This document shows positions 21,895-33,238 of a DNA stretch of 64,000 nt, in pieces. Location: NCBI GenBank assembly GCA_001574975.1, contig KQ965813.1, positions 110,370 to 174,369 of the forward strand, read 5' to 3'. Source of the stretch: Gonapodya prolifera JEL478 (lineage: Eukaryota; Monoblepharomycota; Monoblepharidomycetes; Monoblepharidales; Gonapodyaceae). The translations under genes and the position numbers were made by a program. Each line of letters starts with the position of its first letter. Position 1 is the first letter of the stretch. The notes beneath the pieces were generated by a model, which was given only the letters and a program-made list of their open reading frames with translations, was not told the origin of the DNA and did not search any database.

Positions 21895-23600
21895 TTACAA
21901 CGTTTTGAAACGAACACTCGCACCCCCGAACCGTTCCAGTCTCTTTCGCCTGATTTCGTCCGCGGCAATCTCGCTCGGCGGCACACTGGACGCCGACGCC
22001 TGCACCTCTGTAGCGTTGGCGGGTGCCGCGGCGACGGGCACCTCGGAAGGCGGGAGGGCAGAGGACACCGTCGATTGTCCCCAATTAGGAGGTGGTGCGG
22101 ATAAGTTGGATCCGGCGATCTCAGAAGCAGGACCCTTGCCTTTTCCCGCCTCAGACAAACTTGCCCGGATCGCCGCTTCCAGCGCTGCGTCGTCATCCTC
22201 GCGCCCCGAAGTCCGCCCAATAGCACTTCCCGTGACGGGGAGCTCGTCGGGAATCCCAGCTTCTTTCCGCGACGCCTCCAGTGCTTTCTTGATCGACTTG
22301 GTCTCCGCCCCGCCATCTTCGAGACTCGCACGAAGAGCCGCGCGGAGTTCATCGTCTGCGTCATTGAGTCGTCCATGCGAAGGTCCTGAATACGATCCCC
22401 CCTCGATGCTGCCACCCTGACTCAGAGACATCCGCAGCGCCGCCGCAAGCTCGGGATCGTCGTCCGTGTCCATCGCATCAATCACCAAGGACCCGAACTT
22501 GTTCTCACCCAACGACGCAGCGATGGCTCGTTCGAATTCGACGTCTTCACTCGCAAGAGTTCGTCCCCTTGTTGAGGCGGGTGCTTTTCCCGCCGCCGAC
22601 GACGTCGCCGCTGTCAGGGCGGCCTCGACGGCGGGGTCTGGGGCAGGAAGCGTGTCGGCGACCGCATCTGCATCGCAGTGGGGTAATTGTCCGCGAACGA
22701 CCCAAATAGAGTACCCTTCCTGTTTAAGCTGGGCGAGGAAGAGGGAGAGGTATGTGGGTGAGATCCAGCTTGGGGTGGAAAACCTGTGGGGAGGCGCAGG
22801 TGAGGAGTAAAGAGCAATGAGTAGGGATAATGTGAGGGAGCTTCCAAGCTATGGGTGTTGACGCTCACAAGCTGTTCATGTTGTACCACCGCGACGGCGA
22901 AGAGCCGAAGTGTCGGAGGGTGAACCAGTGTTCTTGGAGGTTGCAGAGGAACGCACGTTCGGTCCTGGTGGGAGACAAAGCCCATGTTAGTTGGCGGTAG
23001 AGAAGCGAGATGAGAACGACCGTTTGGCGTTCTTTTCAGCCAGGTGGAGAGTTTGCCAATGGTTTGACAACGTAAACTCACATGGCGTCATACGTGGGGT
23101 CCTCCTTGAGCTCTCTCGAGTCCACCGGCACAATTCTGAGACTCCATACCTGCATGGCTTCTTCCATAACCTGTACGCTGAAGAATCCCGAGTCGTCGTA
23201 GTTATGTGATCCGTCTTTCATATATGAGGCGACATCCGCGTCCGTGGCGCCGCTTTCGACCAACGTGGCTTGTTCCTTGGCATCTAGGATTTGTGCAATC
23301 GAGGCGAGGTCCACGGCGGAGAAGTAGGGCCCCTGGAGGAGGGAGTTGAGAGCGTGCTGTGCGCTGTAGCGACCGTCGGTTGAAGTTAGTGAAAGCGGGC
23401 AGAGAACAGATTCTGCGAGGATAGCGCTCACCAGAGAGATCCTTCCTGAGCGTGGGTCCGAGTTCGATCATTCCATCACGCCGAGTATAAGCGAAACCAG
23501 GAGAACGGATCAAGCATGACAGTTCGAGGGACACTCCAAGAGCTTTCACGGCAGCAATCACCTGTTTTTCGTGGAATAACTGGGGTACGAGGTCACCCAT
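21895..23600 (-). CDS. ATXN3: Ataxin-3-like Josephin deubiquitinase with UIM array
   Basis: Start MGDLVPQLFHEKQ at 23600. Splicing through a 14-nt microexon (23432-23445) gives HEKQ-EGSLC-AQHALNSLLQG, the Josephin catalytic start with the nucleophile Cys. Further exons give DDSGFFSVQVMEEAMQVW, then FLCNLQEHWFTLRHFG (catalytic His) and RWYNMNSL (catalytic Asn), then SPTYLSLFLAQLKQEGYSIWVVRG. The C-terminal half holds at least four UIM-like helices: EFERAIAASLGE, ELAAALRMSLSQ, ELRAALRASLED and ALEAAIRASLSE. It ends FKTL at 21895. Ataxin-3 proteins trim ubiquitin chains, notably long and K63 linked, in protein quality control. No polyQ tract is seen. Confidence 0.93.
23432..23445 (-). other. ATXN3: 14-nt microexon encoding the catalytic motif of the Josephin gene
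   Basis: Read on the minus strand the exon is GAAGGATCTCTCTG, with CAG directly before it and GTGAGC directly after. It encodes E-G-S-L plus the first two bases of Cys. The next exon starts with C, completing TGC. Skipping the exon would remove the nucleophile. A naive model that reads through upstream of the next exon gives RYSAQHAL and appears to lack the cysteine. Confidence 0.88.
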
Positions 23601-23725
23601 CTGTTGTGTTTCTAGAAGGACGGTATGTAGCGTGATTGAATCAGCTTCGACCGAAGCTATCACAAAGTCTTTTTAACGACTCTACGAAGTTTACATTTCA
23701 AAGATGATTACACGCAATGCCAACA

Positions 23726-24888
23726 TTATCGCTTCTTCGCAGGCGAGGAGTCATTCTCATTGTCCAAAGGCTGTGGAGGAGGAAACCCTCCCGCTCCAGC
23801 CCATTCAAAGCCAGATATTATGAGCGCCTTCATCCGTTCGTCAAGTGGTGGTCCTCCCTTCGTCGAAGGTTTGGAGCACCCCTCCTCGCCTTCGGTGGTA
23901 TCTGCCAGTGCACCGCCATTGCCAGCACTCCCAGAAGTACCAGTGGCGACCGTTAGATTTTTCTCCTCATGCTCCTTGATTGCCATACCCTTCTTCGCAA
24001 CCTCAAGAGCCTTCTCCGCGATGACGCTGACGGGAGCCATTGCTCCGACACCTATATCCCCGCAGGCAAGTCGTTTGCTCACTGGGTCGATGAATTCGAA
24101 GTTGGGAAGGACTTCTTTGATTGTCTGGGTGTGTCGGGAAGTGAAGGCGTTGAGGTACATGGCAGTATTCATTGCGGGACATAGCACGACGGGGAGTGAG
24201 GCGGGCCAAGCTCGGAGAACACACGTCTGGTAGAAGAAGTTGATAAACGTAAGAGCGCTTGCGACATCTGGACAGCGTACTTGTCGAGACTCACCAAAAG
24301 GTTGTCACAAAGTCCGTTTGCGATTTTGGCCAGGGTATTTGCGTCCAGAGGCGCAACGACAACAGCATCAGCCGAGTTCCGAAGCTACAATAGACCAATT
24401 TTCATTGAATAGCGGAAGTTCGATAAGTCTCAGACTGTTTTTCCCTCGGTTCCAATCAAAAGACACAGATCACTCCACCTCAATATGCAGCACTGGATCT
24501 CCCATCCGTTTCCGGGCATCCCATTCATCCTTGTCTGTTAGCACGGGTACATTCTGGCTCTGGACCTCATCCGATGAAAAGAAATGAGTCGAAGATTCGG
24601 TTGACACGACTTTGAGTTCTACCCGCGGCTACGAGTGAGCCGATCGACCGGCGAAGGGTGATTCTGAATCAGCGAGCGCATTACTGCATAGTGATGGACA
24701 TAGTACCTCACTTCCAGCAGTCGAATCTCTTTGATAAGCAGCGGTAACTTGAATGACGCTACCGAGCCCGTTGTAGCGAGAAGCAGTCGGGGACCACGGA
24801 ATAGAGAATTTCCTTCTTCCTTGGTTGCATGCTCGCTTTTCCGCTGGGGCGAGACAGCGTTGGAACTCTCGTGCTGTACCGGGCTCAT
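23726..24888 (-). CDS. Phosphopantothenoylcysteine decarboxylase (HFCD flavoprotein; CoA synthesis)
   Basis: Start MSPVQHESSNAV at 24888 is chosen as the ATG nearest the conserved core (an in-frame ATG at 25026 also exists). RLLLATTGSVASFKLPLLI is the flavin-binding first strand of the HFCD family. Downstream exons give VPVLTDKDEW and DPVLHIE, then NSADAVVVAPLDANTLAKIANGLCDNLL (split in two by an intron), then PVVLCPAMNTAMY, the PAMN motif of PPCDC with its catalytic Asn. GDIGVGAMAPV is the flexible flap, with Gly where the plant and human enzymes carry Cys-containing CGDxGxG. An acidic C-terminal tail ends PAKKR, as in the Hal3/Cab3 group. It catalyses step three of coenzyme A synthesis. Confidence 0.88.
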
Positions 24889-25392
24889 TGGAGTTTGTAC
24901 ATTCAGCAACCGCGGCAGTTTCAAAGGAACTGTAGTTAGAGCTTTCTCACACACAGTTACTTTGACTGCGAGCTTGGAATATTGGAGTAGTTGTAGAACA
25001 CTCCCAGTATTGTAAAGACAAGGCAATCGACTTTTGCTTGATGAACCTGGCGCTTAAAATTATAACCACGACAGTTACCTTTCAAACATTTTATTGCTTA
25101 TTGGCGAAAAAAGGTCCAACCAAGGGTATTGAGGCGGTGTTGTGGCCAAAGTGCTCGACCCGGCATTCCAACAGAAACAACTCCGCTGATGGACTCGGAA
25201 GGCGAGCAGCTCGGACCGACCCCCGTTGCAGTTCCGGGAGGTGAATTTCGGTCGTCGCATCACTCGAGGATCGTGGAACCGTGCCCGCGGAAGGTGGAGC
25301 ATTTTGTTACTCCGCCATTCGTGTCGCCTCCGTAAAACTGAGCCAGTCTGAAAGGAGAACGTCTTGTTACGGACTCGGAAGGATCGCCTTGA
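24889..25392. promoter_or_regulatory. Divergent upstream region (PPCDC / membrane protein)
   Basis: About 500 bp separates the PPCDC start (minus) from the next start (plus), the right layout for a shared bidirectional promoter. I could not pick out a specific element. Confidence 0.35.
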
Positions 25393-26415
25393 ATGTCTCC
25401 GAAACTGGACGATACTGATTCACGCTCTGCTGTTGAAGGTTACGGTTATAACAACGGGGCATACAAGTCTGTCAGTAATGGGTACAATGGATACGGGTAC
25501 GCGGGCTATTCTGGAGCGACATGTGAGTGCTTTATATGCCAGCGCTCGAACGTATTTAAGTTATTGAGCTTCCTTGATCCTTGCAATGAAGCAACGCCGG
25601 GAAGCCTGGGAATGACCAGTCGCCAATACACCAACGTGATTCTAGCGAAAGTGACTAGTCGACTTGCTTGGGGAATATTTTGGGCAATCATGTGAGCGCT
25701 TTGTGCGGCTTTTGTTGGGGCGACCAGTTCCATGATCGGGGAGGTACGGCGGACTGGCCTGTGACTCTACTTTATCGAGCTCCAAATGGCTGCTCGCAGA
25801 AGTCCAATGGAATACAGCTGCTGTCAGAAGTGATGGGTTTCCCGCTGGATATGGCCTGGGTCCTACTAACCTCCAACACTCCACAAGGGCCCTCTTCTCT
25901 TTGGCAGTCTTCGCGGCTGCATGTGCCACTCCAAAGTACAATGAAGTCAACTTCGCCATTGTTGTGGGGCTTTTCAACACGATCATCAGTGTGACGTTTG
26001 CCGTCCTCTTCTTGCAGCCGGGAGGGTCGTTGCAGGAGCGGGTGAGAATTACTTCCCGAATTATCCTCGTACTTCCCCCATCTGACATTGACGGAACTTA
26101 ACAGGTGTCGGGGCTTTGGTTGAACCTCTTCAAAACGGAGCGAAACCGGAAGCTGGGGCTCGTGGGATGTGAGTATTCTCTCTAGCGTATTTCAGCTTCA
26201 ATTCAATAACCTCGACGTCATAAATTGTGTCCGAAGTCCTCACCGTCCACTTCATTTTCTGGCTGGCACTCTCCGCGGCATACCGATGGGTCCCTCTTCT
26301 GTGCTACGCCGCCATTTCTTTCTGTGGCGCTGCGCAGGCTACTCTCGCGTTCGCCATTCTTGCGTTCTTCGGTTCCTTCTGGGCTCTGGTGTTTGGAGCA
26401 CTGGACACGATCTGA
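25393..26415 (+). CDS. Four-helix membrane protein, MARVEL-like
   Basis: Start MSPKLDDTDSRS at 25393. A Tyr/Gly/Asn-rich cytosolic head (YGYNNGAY, YNGYGYAGY) runs to a donor at 25519. Later exons give a first membrane segment (VTSRLAWGIFWAI), a soluble loop, TRALFSLAVFAAACATP with VNFAIVVGLFNTIISVTFAVL, and lastly two helices (VHFIFWLALSAAY, FAILAFFGSFWALVFGAL). It ends DTI at 26413-26415. Four helices with a short polar head fit MARVEL-type or other small tetraspan proteins of membrane domains. No enzyme motif is seen. The order and strand of exons are well supported, the family is tentative. Confidence 0.65.
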
Positions 26416-27056
26416 GGAGGTCCATTCATAAAGTTGTACTTCGACAAGAATTTTGTGATTAAATGCAATGTGCTTTCGAGATGTCTAGACCAGGAAACCT
26501 TTGTGGGGATAATCAGGGCAGAGGGTGGCATAATCTTGCAAGTGAGATCGCACTCCATCAATCCCCAACCGTGAAGCCAGAAGGTCTTCAGGCTCGTAGA
26601 GATGTACATGGAGATGCAGCTATCTCGATAACTTGTATTGGCTCCCATAATGACACGCGAAGCCTTCGAAGTCAAAACGGTCGCCGCAAAAGGCTCTAAC
26701 CCGCCACTGGACCCAAGCCCGATCATCGCTTTTGACAAGCGCTCAAACAGGTTGATGAACCGAGAGGCCGCGCTGGACGCGAGACATACTCGGGATTCTC
26801 CACAGCCTGGTAATCGTAACAGTCGACCCTCCGCTGGCGGACACCAAGAGAACCGCCAATCTCGGGGCACTTCCAAAGGAGACGCAACAAGAGCTCGCTC
26901 GCGATCAACTCCAGGAAAGGTGAGTAGCCCCAATGGGTGATTTCACAGTTGCTTTTTTGCTACGGTTCCGGAGGCTGTGCGACCCTCAGTGCTTGGGTGA
27001 GACCGACTTATTATTCAAACCATCTCCGTTTTTCGCCGGACTAGACACCGCCAGAA
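26416..27056. other. Intergenic, chitin synthase upstream region
   Basis: Contains two overlapping open frames (26638-26940 plus, 26304-26933 minus) without recognisable features. Probably holds the promoter and leader of the chitin synthase gene. Confidence 0.4.
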
Positions 27057-30000
27057 ATGGCAGGACGATACTCTGCCGTTCCAACATCAGGCCCATCCGG
27101 TCAACCGCCTCCCGGTGGGCGCTACTCACAAAACTCGTATGCACCGGGCGGGCAGCCACGGCAGGATCTTCCAGACGAGGACGACCAAGCGCCCATGATG
27201 GCGCAGGCAGGTGGGAAGGGTGGACAGGGTCTGTTTTGGGTCTTTGCGGCGGATGTTTGTCGCCGCGAAAACTCTCGAAACTGAGACGCGGAATTCTCTG
27301 CATTGGCAGGTCAACGCGTCGCTGTACCACCGCCGAGAGGAGGCTCGAATGTTCCCCCGCCAGACTACGGCGGTAACAACGGTGGAGGCGGGCGGGTCCG
27401 CTTCGACCCAAATCAACAGCCACCCCCGCGCCAAGGATCGTTCGCAGGAAACGGGCCAAGTCGCATGGCTGGCATGTCAAGAGACCAGCAGCCAGGGTTC
27501 AAGCGATCCAAGACGAAGAAATCTTTCGCGCTTACTCCCAAAGGAAATTTGCAGGTTCGTTTTTTTCGACCGCACTTTGGAGGACGGACCGTATATCTTT
27601 GGCCTTTCTATGAACTGTGTACATACGTAGGTGGACATCAAAGTACCACCAAAGTTGATCGAAGGTTCGAGTCTGTCGGGATGGGAAACGGAGTATCTTC
27701 GTTACACTGGTAAGAGCCTGTTTCTTGTTATTCTTCAGACTACTCCTGCTGAACTCTTGCCCCCAAGCTCCTGCTTGCGACCCCGATGAGTTTCCTCGTC
27801 AGGGCTTCACATTGCGCCCAAAGGAACACTCAACACCACGGCAGATCGAACTCGCTATATGTGGGTCTATCACAGCAAAACCCTGATGAAATTCGTTCAC
27901 CACTGCGCTCCTTTTGAAATCCAGGTTGCACGATGTACAATGAATCGCCGGATCTCTTCGCCAAGTCGTGGACTGGGATAGTCCAGAACCTCACGTACCT
28001 CATGGGAAAGACTCGCTCCCCTATATGGGGTCCGGATTCGTGGAAGAAGATCGCCATTGTGGTGGTATCTGACGGTCGAGCGAACTGTAACAAGCAGACA
28101 CTCGCTCTTCTTGGACTTCTCGGACTTTACCAGGAGGGTATCGTTGTCGGGACGGTGCCGAACAAGTTCCCTTCCAACGATGGATCGAACGATGAGGCCA
28201 AGGTTACCGCCCATATATTCGAATACACCACCCAGGTCATGGTTGACGAGGACATGAGGATCCAGAATACGATCCCCATTCAGACCATTTTCGTTCTCAA
28301 GGAGCAGAACGCGAAGAAGATCAACTCTCACCGATGGTTCTTCCACGGAATTTGTCCCATTTTGCAGTACGTAATGTTTCGCATTCGCGATTGGGATCTG
28401 TATGTCACTTTTCATCATGCAGACCTCGAGTGACTGTCCTTATCGATATTGGAACGCGTCCTCTCGACAAGGCTATTTACCATCTCTGGAAGGTATTTGA
28501 CCGACACCCTAACGGTGAGAAGCGCCTCGTTGTTGCAGCTATGATGTTCATGTTGACCCGTCTTCAATTATAGTTGGGGGTGCTTGTGGAGAAATTCGAG
28601 CCGAGCTGGGCCCATGGTGGAAGAATGTGTGGAACCCATTGGTTGCCGCCCAAGTGAGTTTTCGTTGACGGAGCTTTCGGTTTTCAAGTCTGACGACGCC
28701 ATCCTGCTGTCAGAACTTTGAATACGTAAGTACAAAAAATAGACACCTCGTCGGGTTCTTTGCTGAAGGGCACAATGCACAGAAAATCTCGAACATCCTC
28801 GACAAACCTCTCGAGTCCGCCTTCGGTTACATCTCTGTCCTCCCCGGAGCATTTTCGGCTTATCGCTATGCTGCACTCCAGGCGAACACGAGGGACAAGC
28901 AAGGAAACGTTGCTGGCCCGTTACAGGCGTACTTCAAGGGAGAAGCGTTGCATAGCGGCAAACTGCAAGGAAGTGAGTGCCATATTTCCTAGTTTGCGTA
29001 TTTGGACGTTTTATTTTATCCGTACCATTCCAGACACGTTCATCAACAACATGTATCTTGGTGAGTCCCAGAAGGGCTAAGCACTTAGAGACCCAACTTA
29101 CGCTCGTTCAAATACTACAGCTGAGGATCGTATTCTCTGCTTTGAGCTGGTCTCCAAAACCGACGAATCCTGGGTCCTCCGATACGAGCGTGCTTCGGCA
29201 GCTGAGACGGACGTGCCGGATGCCATTCCGGAATTAATCAAGCAGCGTCGTCGCTGGCTCAACGGGTCCACCTTCGCCGCCGTGTATGCCATCTGGAACT
29301 GGGCCAACATTTTCCGGTCGTCGCACTCGCCGTTCCGCAAGACGTTGTTCATGTTAGAAACTGGGTACAACATTCTCGTGCAGCTGTTTGCGTGGTTTTC
29401 CCTTGTAAGTGGGGGACGGCATGGTTTATGTGGTTTCTATACTGACCTTTTTTCGATCTCACCAGGCCAACTTCTACCTGACATTCTTCTTTGTCATCGA
29501 GCAGAATAAATGCGGAACCGGTACTGACGCGGAAATGAAGCTGTGTGATACCCAGGGAGCGTTAGGTCGTGGCGGATATTACGCGGCAGAGCCTCTTAAG
29601 GCGATCTACCTGATGCTTATTTGCGTTCAGTTTAGTGAGTACTCACAAGATTTGGCTTTTTGTGCATTAAAAGTATGGAACATTTCGCCCCAACCGAATA
29701 GTCCTGTCAATGGGTAACCGTCCAGACGGCGCCAAGACCATCGGCCGCGTTTGCACGGTTCTCTGGTCGCTCATCATGGTCCTTCTCATTTACATGATTT
29801 TCTTCGGGGTCGCTCAATCTGTGAGTGCAATGCAACCTCTCCATGATCCCACTTTTATGCATTGTTCCGTTACATATGACGGTCCCAAACTACAGATCAT
29901 CGCCGTCAAGACTGAGATAGCCAGTGGCGCAACCAACATTGGTGTAGCTCTCCTCACGGTTAGTTTTCTTGGCTGCCGCTTTGCGTCATGAAGAAGTTTG

Positions 30001-30975
30001 CGTTCACACCTGGCCAATCCTTATCGTGGACCAGAACTCACAATTCCGCAATATCGTCATCTCCATGGGTTCGACCTTTGGGTTGTGGTTTCTCATGAGC
30101 GTGCTGTTCTTGGACCCCTGGCACATGTTTAACAGTTTCTTCCAGGTGAGGATCGGTCTGACCGTTTTGAAACTGACCCGTGCTGATCGCCGTTCAATCC
30201 CAACAGTACATGCTTCTGATGCCGTTCTATGTCAACATGATGCAAAGTGAGTCTTATTCGATGTCAGATTCCGAGCGTCGTTGTACTGACTTTCTTTTCT
30301 TGAACCTTCCTACCAGTCTACGCCTATTGTAACACCCACGACATCTCTTGGGGTACGAAAGGCGCCGACAAAGACGACCACGGTCTCGGTGCAGCCAAGA
30401 AACAAGAAGGCGGTAAAGCTCAAGAAGTCACCCTCGAAGTGCCCGACGAGAACAAGAAGGAGGAAGCCAACAAATCGTACGACAAATTCTATGCTGACAT
30501 GGTCCGTCCCGCCGAGCCCACGCCGGACGAGAAGGCCAAGAAGGCCGCGTCGGTCGCCAAGGAGAAGGCCGAGGACGCCAAGAAGCGGTTCAGGACGCTC
30601 CTGGTGCTGTTCTGGATGATCACCAACCTTCTGCTTATCATCCCCCTGACCAGTGTTAGTGTTATTGCGAGTGGGAGTGGAGGGCAGTACTTGGCGTTCT
30701 TGTTCTTCTCTACAACGTTCTTTGCGTTGGTGAGGGCCATTGGGTCCATGTCTTACTGTGAGTTTTCGCCTCGGGACGTGCTCAATATTCACGAATTTAC
30801 CCTAACGGTGTGATACCTCTAAAACCCCGCAGTGATCACGCAGCAGCTGTTCGACCACAAGGAAGACCCCGACGAAGCCGATGTTGGCAACTTGGTTGCG
30901 CAGAGGCCACGATTCGGAAAAGGTGCGGGTGGTAGGGATGCGGATGTTGAGGCTGGAAAGCGTTTGATGTCGTGA
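27057..30975 (+). CDS. Chitin synthase, division 1 (class I-III type)
   Basis: Start [12 protein letters not shown], stop at 30973-30975, with a dozen or so short introns. The Gly/Pro/Gln-rich head is followed by [13 protein letters not shown], the conserved lead-in of this division. Then come [24 protein letters not shown] with [77 protein letters not shown] and QRRRWLNGS. These include the EDR and Q(R/Q)RRW signatures of processive beta-glycosyltransferases. At least six membrane helices follow ([43 protein letters not shown] and others). It polymerises N-acetylglucosamine from UDP-GlcNAc at the plasma membrane. No chitin-binding or myosin head is present, so it is not class V/VII. Confidence 0.95.
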
Positions 30976-31162
30976 GCGGACAGGTGATGTTGATCAGGCA
31001 TGGTCTGGTGGAGGTGACGGAAGGAGGGGGGTTTTCTTTGAAGGCGTGTCAGTCTATTGTTAAGTCCGTCTGTTTTGTACAAATATTCATTATATGCTTG
31101 AGATGGGAGGTTCGACAAGCTCCATTGGCGAAAGAGGGGGCAGGTTTCGTTCTTAGAGTGCT

Positions 31163-32728
31163 TCATGATGCGCCTGTACTACAGGATACAGATTCACTGC
31201 AGTCCAAGCCGGGCCGCACAAAGTACGGACGCGCCCTCTTCCTTCGCAATACCTGCAACGTGCTCTCGAATGCGTCATTTTCCTTTGGTGGGTCGTTCCA
31301 CACGAACCTGTGGCGCACTTTACGGCCCTCGTCCCACATGTCCTGTCTCGTCTCTGGCGACACGGCCTCCAACGGCAGGCGAAGCGCGTTCAGGTCGGCG
31401 TCGCCCTTGCCTAGCCGAAGCGCTATCTTGCGGTAGTCCACGACGTCTTCGAAAGGCAGTTGGATGTCATCGGCGAAGATCGTCGGGATGGAACCCGCAA
31501 GGAGAGAGTCCAACAGGCAGGGGTACCGAGAAGGACACAGGACAAAAACGGCGTCAAAGAGTTCGGGCCAATGTTCGACAGAGACGCCTGTGTGGACTTG
31601 AGAGATGTGTGGGTAACGCTGGGCGAAGTCGAGGTGACTTTGAGGCGTTCCGAGGGAGCAGGTTTCATTTTGGTGCATTTCGCCATGGAAGTGGGTGAGT
31701 ATGTGGCGTTGAGACGGAATACGGTGATTCGCAAGCAAGGGCAGGGTATAGTTTGCGTACGGAGGGATGACGATGTCCTTGTGTGGTGAGAAGTTTGGGT
31801 GAGGAGTTGTGGTACCGAAGAGTGTGACGTGCACGGCGTTTCGGACGCGGTCTCGGACTCGGGAGGACGATCCCAGAATTTCGGACGCTTGGTCCCATGA
31901 AAAGACAAGAATGTGGTCGGTACCGCCTGAGCGCTTCCAGAACGGGTGTATCGTTTGGATGTGGTCGAGGATGGCGGCGAGGTATGACGAGGCGCGGGAT
32001 TTGCATTCGTCGGGTGTGAGGTTGAGTGAGGAGACGCAATGGTGGTACATGCAAGTAGTGTAGTGTGGGACGAGGAAGTATGTCGCCGTGGAGGGTGATA
32101 GTGAGTGATGGCGGGAGGAGTCGACGAGTTTGGGAAAAAGGACCTCGACGGAGTGCGGGGACGAGATAGTACAGGAGAGATTTGGTAGAAGGAGGTTGGG
32201 TGGGACAGAATAAACGTAGCTTCGAAAGCGGACGGTGAAGTGCAGGAATGTGATGGTCAAAAAGTTAAATGGAATCAGAGTTACCCAGGAATTGGGTGAA
32301 GACGGTGCTTACATGAAGGAGTCGTTTTGCGTTAGCAAAGGACGCTCTATGGCAGATCTGGACGACATGGCTGTACGGGGAATGCTGTTCACGAACAAAG
32401 AGTAGTTCCAACATTATCATCGAAGTTCTTGAATAGAATGGACTCACCCTCCAACGATTGCTGTCCACGCCGTTACAAAGGGGATAAGTATGGCAAGGAT
32501 AAGCCATTTATCACCTCTCGAAACGTTGCTACCAATCTCATGTTTCTTGAAGACACTTGAATCATTTGAGGACAAAGGACCGCGTATCACTGGGTACACT
32601 GCTACCGAATCATTTGACGGGGGACACTTTATATAGTCGCCCAGCTTGTTCCAGATAATCATGGTCTTGTTCGGGTCATCGTTGCCGTTGGTGAGGTCTT
32701 GAGCTGTCTTGTATGTCTGTGACTGCAT
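31163..32728 (-). CDS. Exostosin-family (GT47) glycosyltransferase, copy A
   Basis: Type II membrane protein. Exon 1 (from ATG 32728) has an Asn/Asp-rich cytosolic part and the anchor WLILAILIPFVTAWTAI, ending at a GTGAGT donor near 32446. The long second exon opens at YVYSVPP and carries the exostosin domain: TATYFLVPHYTTCMYHHC, GGTDHILVFSWDQASEIL, HKDIVIPPYANYTLPLL, RHILTHFHG, then the nucleotide-sugar half DAVFVLCPSRYPCLLDSLLAGSIPTIF and DDIQLPFEDVVDYRKIA. In the family, GT47 enzymes build extracellular or Golgi glycans, and the donor cannot be read from sequence. The neighbour at 33-34.7 kb is a clear duplicate with the same exon plan. Middle exons between 32260 and 32446 are uncertain. 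Confidence 0.82.
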
Positions 32729-33238
32729 TCTTGCCCCGGTTCCGAAAGCAATGGAGAAGCTCTTGACTTGCGACTTGCGATGCCTCCTCAATTATCTTCT
32801 CCGCTGTCCCTTTGCTTCTCTGTGGATGATCGGTGCAACCAGCGAGCTTGTTCTGTACAAATTGTGTGGAGATGATCCGATCAGGTTGCAGGCAGCTCGA
32901 AGTCAACGAAAAAATCAAAAGAAGCATGCTGACGTTGATTTCGCGTTCTACCTTTCTTCAATTAATTAATTTGTGGCCTTGGTCTGAACAGCGAAGCAAA
33001 CCTGGAGTTTGCATGCAGGTGACATATTTCTCTAGCATCCAAGACAAAATAAATGCATTCATGTTTCTCCAATCCTTCCTTATGACTACACTAAGTACCG
33101 TGATCAAGTTGCAACCAACCGCCGTTGTGTGCCACGCCGAGTCTGTCAAACAGTCCGCCCAACGTCAAACAATTCATTTTGCGAGCACCAAGCCCGATTG
33201 ACCTAAACGAGCACCGGTTTCGTTCACGAAGTTGTTCA
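32729..33238. other. Intergenic between tandem GT47 genes
   Basis: Upstream DNA of copy A and 3' flank of copy B. No extra exon is recognised and no transposon trace is seen. Confidence 0.4.

Noticed and set aside
22466-23209. Plus-strand frames across the ataxin-3 gene
   Set aside because: Shadows of the strongly supported Josephin gene on the minus strand.
23370-23380. Apparent Cys-to-Ser loss of the Josephin nucleophile (RYSAQH)
   Set aside because: An artefact of reading intron sequence. The upstream microexon supplies EGSLC in phase.
30310-30792. Minus-strand frame of 160 codons
   Set aside because: Antisense shadow of the chitin synthase C-terminal exon.
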